Shown here in pieces: positions 5,136 to 8,692 of a stretch of DNA of 8,692 bases. The translations under genes and the position numbers were made by a program. Under the pieces are notes generated by a model. That model was not told where the DNA came from, searched no databases, and saw nothing but the letters and a program-made list of their open reading frames with translations. The stretch's first letter is position 1; each line of letters opens with the position of its first letter. The DNA is from Desulfobacula sp. (GTDB lineage Bacteria; Desulfobacterota; Desulfobacteria; Desulfobacterales; Desulfobacteraceae). Location: the NCBI GenBank assembly GCA_029940235.1, contig JAOZRI010000083.1, forward strand, positions 1-8,692. Reading direction: 5' to 3'.

Positions 5136-6128
5136 ATGAACACAACAAGACAAATTAAAGGTTTAGGACTTTGTTCCGGTGGTTTAGACAGCATACTGTC
5201 TGCCATGGTATTGCAAAATCAGGGAATTGAAGTGACATGGATATGCTTTGAAACACCTTTTTTTTCATCGGAATCTGCAAGAAAGGCTTCACAGCAGACA
5301 GATATTAAATTGATAACTCTTGATATCACAAAAGAGTATATGGAAATGATGGAAAATCCAAAAGCCGGGTTTGGTAAAAATATGAATCCATGCATGGACT
5401 GCCATGCTTTAATGTTCTCCAAGGCAGGAAAAATCCTTGAACAAAAAAACTTTGACTTTCTCTTCAGCGGAGAAGTGGTTGGGCAAAGGCCGAAGTCCCA
5501 GAACAAAAACTCATTGCGCTATGTGGAAAAAAATTCAGGTTTTGAGGGATTGATTTTAAGGCCTCTGTCTGCAAAGCTGCTTGCTCCAACCATTATTGAA
5601 CAAAATGGTATGGTGGACAGAACAAAGCTTCTCGATATTTCCGGCAGATCAAGGAAAATCCAAACACAGATGGCAAAGGATTTTGGAATCAAAGAGTATC
5701 CCTCCCCTGCTGGAGGCTGCCTTTTAACAGATAAAATCTTTTCCAGAAGATTAAAAGACCTGATGGATAATAAAAAAATTATAGATCACAAAGAGTTATA
5801 TCTGTTAAGCCATGGAAGACATTTCAGGCTTGATTCCAAAACAAAAATCATAGTTGGACGATCAGAACAGGATAATAAAAATTTGATCCAATATTTAAAT
5901 GAGGATAAAGATATCTTGCTGAAACATGCTTCACTGCCTGGACCTGATGTAATTCTTATGGGAGATGCAAGCCAGCACAATATTGAGACCGCAGCCATAA
6001 TCCTGGCAGGTTATACCAAATCACAACCAGGTGAAAACACCAATATAAAAATTATAAAACAACAACATGAAACTATAATCAGTGTTAAAACAATTAAACA
6101 TTTAGAGTTTAAACATCTGATGATATGA
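5136..6128 (+). CDS. PP-loop ATPase related to tRNA thiolases (ThiI/MnmA-like)
   Basis: A 330-aa protein from the ATG at 5136; a TTG at 5106 in frame is less likely, since AAGG lies about nine bases before the ATG. The N-terminal SGGLDS (14-19) is the ATP-pyrophosphatase PP-loop, which adenylates a tRNA uridine in thiolation enzymes. C86-M-D-C89 in NPCMDCH and a distal C195 in AGGCLLTD give the two-plus-one cysteine pattern that binds a [4Fe-4S] cluster in several non-redox tRNA thiolases; the match is inferred from spacing. The C-terminal region (about 225-330, starting SHGRHFRL) resembles the NFACT-R/DUF814-type domain and may bind RNA. No THUMP or rhodanese domain is seen. Likely role: tRNA 2- or 4-thiouridine formation, exact position unknown. 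It converges on rlmN with an 8-base gap. Confidence 0.85.
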   Translation: MNTTRQIKGLGLCSGGLDSILSAMVLQNQGIEVTWICFETPFFSSESARKASQQTDIKLITLDITKEYMEMMENPKAGFGKNMNPCMDCHALMFSKAGKILEQKNFDFLFSGEVVGQRPKSQNKNSLRYVEKNSGFEGLILRPLSAKLLAPTIIEQNGMVDRTKLLDISGRSRKIQTQMAKDFGIKEYPSPAGGCLLTDKIFSRRLKDLMDNKKIIDHKELYLLSHGRHFRLDSKTKIIVGRSEQDNKNLIQYLNEDKDILLKHASLPGPDVILMGDASQHNIETAAIILAGYTKSQPGENTNIKIIKQQHETIISVKTIKHLEFKHLMI

Positions 6129-6136
6129 CGTCATAT
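6123..6136. other. 14-bp perfect palindrome at the convergent gene ends
   Basis: ATATGACGTCATAT, a perfect palindrome that includes the TGA stop of the PP-loop gene and fills the gap to the rlmN stop at 6137-6139. It has no loop or T-run, so it is not a standard terminator. It may be a protein-binding site or chance. Confidence 0.4.
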
Positions 6137-7174
6137 TCAATATAATTTTGCCTTTAACTGTCCGCATGCTGCAAGAATATCATCACCTTTGCTCTTTCGT
6201 GTAATTGCAGTAAGATTATGATCAAGCAGAATCTGTAAAAAATCACTGATCTCTTTTTTGGAAGGAGATTTAAACTCAAGTTCCTTACATTGGTTAAATG
6301 GAATCAGGTTGATTTTGGCTTTAATTGGTGCAAGAAGTTTGATAAGTCTTAAAGCATCTTCTTTTGAATCATTTACACCTTTCATTAAGATATACTCAAA
6401 GGTAATCTTGTTTCTTGGTTTTATGATAAAAGTACGGCAGGCCTCTAATAATTGAGACATGGGATACTTTTTATTAATGGGCATCAGACGTGATCGAATC
6501 TCATCATTGGTGGCGTTTAAAGAGATGGCAAGATTTACCGGAGAATCTTTACCCAACTGTGTTATTTTCGGAACAATACCGCAGGTTGAAACGCTTACTC
6601 TTCTTGAAGCAAATTTAAGTCCATTGTCACTGTCAAGGATAATACTCAATGATTTTAAAAGATTATTATAGTTGGCAAGGGGTTCACCCATCCCCATGAA
6701 TACAATATTGGAAAGTTTTAAAGGCTCAATATTTTTTTTAATAAGATAGTTTCTTGCATCCCTGATCTGGGCAATTATTTCACCCACAGTAAGATTTCTA
6801 ACAAGACCACCCCTGGCAGTCAGACAAAATTTGCAGTTTTGAGCACATCCGACCTGTGAAGAGACGCAAAGAGTAAAATGATCTTTTGTGGGAATCAATA
6901 CAGATTCAATATACTGACCGTCTTCAAGTTGAAATAAAAATTTCTCAGTTGTATCAGCAGAAACCTGCTTGTCATCAATAACAAGACGTTTAAGATAGAA
7001 ATGATCAGCAAGTTTTTCTCTAAAATCCTTGGAAAGATCTGTCATCTGTTCAAAACTGTCTGCCTGTCTGATATAGAGCCACTTAAATATCTGGTTTACA
7101 CGAAAAGGTCTAATATCCTGTTCCTTAAGCCAGCTTGCAAGTTCATCCTTTGTACAATCCAATATATTTTTCAT
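6137..7174 (-). CDS. rlmN: Dual-specificity 23S rRNA/tRNA adenine-C2 methyltransferase, radical SAM
   Basis: Methylates C2 of A2503 in 23S rRNA and A37 of some tRNAs. It is 345 aa from the ATG at 7174, within the family's usual size. The radical-SAM cluster motif is C110-x3-C114-x2-C117 in GCAQNCKFC. C103 in LCVSSQVGC is the conserved cysteine seven residues ahead that resolves the protein-RNA intermediate, and C337 in DDILAACGQL is the methyl-carrying cysteine. GMGEPLANY (161-169) is the SAM-binding GEP-type motif. An upstream in-frame TTG at 7213 would add 13 unconserved residues and is not favoured, although the chosen ATG has only a distant GGAG (15 bases). TATAAC lies seven bases before the ATG, but I see no good -35. 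It diverges from ffh, with structured repeat copy 2 between them. Confidence 0.96.
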   Translation of the reverse strand: MKNILDCTKDELASWLKEQDIRPFRVNQIFKWLYIRQADSFEQMTDLSKDFREKLADHFYLKRLVIDDKQVSADTTEKFLFQLEDGQYIESVLIPTKDHFTLCVSSQVGCAQNCKFCLTARGGLVRNLTVGEIIAQIRDARNYLIKKNIEPLKLSNIVFMGMGEPLANYNNLLKSLSIILDSDNGLKFASRRVSVSTCGIVPKITQLGKDSPVNLAISLNATNDEIRSRLMPINKKYPMSQLLEACRTFIIKPRNKITFEYILMKGVNDSKEDALRLIKLLAPIKAKINLIPFNQCKELEFKSPSKKEISDFLQILLDHNLTAITRKSKGDDILAACGQLKAKLY

Positions 7175-7222
7175 ACCAATAGTTATAATCTCCAATGTAG
7201 TACTGGATACCAACCATAATGC

Positions 7223-7404
7223 CCAGTGGAAGGATTTTTACCTGGAAGGAGCCTTTGGACTTTTCACTACAGGCTCTTGATGAGTGGAGCGTTAAGACCG
7301 CCAATTGTTTGACCGCAGGGAGTTTTGGCGGTTAGCGCAACAAATCTTAGAGCCTGTTGAAATGTCCAACACAGCGACTGGAAGGTAAATATCCTGTAAC
7401 GGGT
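7223..7404 (+). repeat. Structured hairpin repeat, copy 2 (182 bp)
   Basis: Second copy of the element at 4067-4250, in the same orientation. Outer stem AGGATTTTTACCT 7231-7243 with 7383-7395, 12 of 13 pairs. Middle stem TTGGAC 7255-7260 with GTCCAA 7364-7369, TTTCA 7262-7266 with TGAAA 7358-7362, then ACAGGCTCT 7269-7277 with AGAGCCTGT 7349-7357. Apical stem ACCGCCA 7297-7303 with TGGCGGT 7326-7332. Shared with copy 1 outside the stems: the CCAGTGGA start, GATG and GGARCG...TTAAG before the apical stem, the ATTGTTTGASCGCAGSGAGTT loop, and the AACGGGT end. It fills most of the rlmN/ffh intergenic region, so it lies in the shared upstream region of both genes, ahead of the ffh promoter. Confidence 0.85.
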
Positions 7405-7462
7405 CAATGTGAGACCTCTAAAAAAGCCAATTGAAAAACATCCAGTACAATTTAATATTTTC

Positions 7463-7491
7463 TTGACATATCACACAATATATACTAATTT
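7463..7491 (+). promoter_or_regulatory. Predicted sigma70 promoter of ffh
   Basis: Consensus TTGACA at 7463-7468, then 17 bases, then TAATTT at 7486-7491, a weak -10 set in a TATACTAATTT run. It starts about 60 bases after structured repeat copy 2 and leaves a leader of roughly 30 bases before the ffh ATG. Confidence 0.5.
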
Positions 7492-7527
7492 CAACGATTT
7501 GATTTATTACTGTTGGATAAGGTTTTT

Positions 7528-8692
7528 ATGTTTGAGAATTTGAGTGACCGATTAGATAGTGTCTTTAAAAAGCTTAAAGGTCACGGCACCCTGAATGAAA
7601 AAAATATTGAGGAAGGCTTAAAGCAGGTTAGAATGGCTCTGCTTGAGGCCGACGTCAATTACAAGGTTGCAAAATCTGTTATTTCAGATATAAAAAAACG
7701 GGCTTTGGGTCAGGAAGTAATGCAAAGCCTTACACCTGGTCAACAGGTCATAAAAATTGTAAACGAAGAATTTACCAGAATGATGGGATCTGAACATCAG
7801 GGTTTAAATCTTGATGAAAAGTCTCCTGGTTCTATTATGCTCATAGGCCTGCAGGGTTCTGGTAAAACTACAACAGCAGGAAAGCTTGCCCGCTATCTTA
7901 AAAAACAGGATAAAAAGCCATTTCTTGTACCAGTGGATGTTTACAGACCTGCAGCGATTGATCAGCTAACAAAACTTGGCAAACAATTGGATATTCCAGT
8001 GTTTGCTTCTACAACTGACATGAAGCCTTTAAAAATTTGTCAGGATGCACAGTTGGCAGCAAGAGAGCTCGGATGTGACACCTTGATAATTGATACAGCT
8101 GGAAGACTGCATCTTGATGAAGAGCTGATGGCTGAATTAAAGGGGATTAAAAAAGGAATTAATCCTTCGGAAATCCTTCTTGTGGCAGATGCCATGACAG
8201 GCCAGGATGCAGTTAATATTGCAGGATCATTTGATAAAGCACTTGATCTTAGTGGCGTTGTCCTGACAAAAATGGATGGTGATGCACGTGGTGGTGCTGC
8301 TCTCTCCATAAAAGCTGTAACTGGCAAGCCATTAAAATTTATTGGTGTGGGAGAAAAAACCACAGCTCTTGAAGCTTTTCATCCCGATAGAATGGCATCA
8401 AGAATTTTGGGTATGGGAGATACCCTTTCATTTATTGAAAAAGCCCAGGATGCTGTTGATGAGAAAGAAGCAAAGGCACTTGAAAAAAAGTTAAGAAAAA
8501 ATGCCTTTACCCTGGAAGATTTCAGGAATCAGATGCAATCAGTGAGAAAAATGGGGTCGATTAAAGACATTATAGGTATGATACCCGGAGTAAATAAGAA
8601 GCAGCTTAAAGGAATAAATATAAGCGACAAAGAGTTTAATAAAATAGAAGCAATCATCAATTCCATGACACCTGGTGAAAGGCATGTACACA
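7528..8692 (+). CDS. ffh: Signal recognition particle GTPase Ffh (3' end cut by window)
   Basis: Binds 4.5S RNA and signal peptides and delivers ribosomes to the membrane through FtsY. Starts MFENLSDRLDSVFKKLKGHG with GGATAAGG just before the ATG at 7528. 388 codons are present with no stop, and the window ends inside the gene. The N domain (about 1-90) is followed by the G domain with P-loop GLQGSGKT (107-114), DTAGR (189-193) and TKMDGD (247-252). The methionine-rich M domain begins around 320, with MQSVRKMGSIKDIIGMIPG visible. Judged by typical family length, roughly 60 residues, including the end of the RNA- and signal-binding M domain, lie beyond the window. rpsP and neighbours often follow ffh, but that cannot be seen here. 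Confidence 0.97.
   Translation, partial: MFENLSDRLDSVFKKLKGHGTLNEKNIEEGLKQVRMALLEADVNYKVAKSVISDIKKRALGQEVMQSLTPGQQVIKIVNEEFTRMMGSEHQGLNLDEKSPGSIMLIGLQGSGKTTTAGKLARYLKKQDKKPFLVPVDVYRPAAIDQLTKLGKQLDIPVFASTTDMKPLKICQDAQLAARELGCDTLIIDTAGRLHLDEELMAELKGIKKGINPSEILLVADAMTGQDAVNIAGSFDKALDLSGVVLTKMDGDARGGAALSIKAVTGKPLKFIGVGEKTTALEAFHPDRMASRILGMGDTLSFIEKAQDAVDEKEAKALEKKLRKNAFTLEDFRNQMQSVRKMGSIKDIIGMIPGVNKKQLKGINISDKEFNKIEAIINSMTPGERHVH

Noticed and set aside
5001..5153. N-terminal extension of endonuclease III giving 262 aa
   Set aside because: The extra 51 residues are hydrophobic and unrelated to Nth, there is no ribosome binding site, and they overlap the divergent gene; the ATG at 5000 gives the standard 211 aa.
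8040..8363. 107-codon reading frame on the minus strand
   Set aside because: It is antisense to the G domain of ffh, whose plus-strand frame is unbroken and fully conserved in motif content.

Overview
The window looks like a piece of a low-GC bacterial chromosome. The AT-rich genes and the combination of gene families suggest a Desulfobacterota (Desulfobacteraceae-like) genome; that is an inference from general impression, because there is no rRNA here to fix the taxonomy. It divides into a mobile-element half (about 1-3860) and a housekeeping half (about 4365-8692), joined by a non-coding stretch.

Mobile half. Five genes are packed head to tail on the minus strand with overlaps or gaps of only a few bases: a 171-aa zinc-ribbon protein with an internal 23-aa repeat, a 94-aa primase-type (CHC2-like) zinc-finger protein, then three different tyrosine recombinases of 307, 324 and 339 aa. 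Three adjacent tyrosine recombinases in one operon are the mark of 'recombinase in trio' (RIT) elements. The two small zinc-binding proteins upstream make this a five-gene version. Upstream of the operon are three copies of GGCGGGGT. I could not fix the outer ends: the left end probably lies outside the window.

Housekeeping half. nth (endonuclease III, minus) diverges from a PP-loop ATPase related to tRNA thiolases (plus). The PP-loop gene converges, with an 8-base gap, on rlmN (23S rRNA/tRNA adenine C2 methyltransferase, minus). rlmN diverges from ffh (signal recognition particle GTPase, plus), which runs off the right edge.

The most unusual thing is a pair of about 183-bp non-coding elements, 4067-4250 and 7223-7404, in the same orientation. 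They differ widely in primary sequence but fold into the same long multi-part hairpin. Their stems differ by compensatory changes, and their ends (CCAGTGGARG...CTGKAACGGGT) and apical loop (ATTGTTTGASCGCAGSGAGTT) are conserved. This is strong evidence from sequence alone for a structured RNA or single-stranded-DNA repeat family. The two copies bracket the nth / PP-loop / rlmN group. I do not recognise it as a named family.
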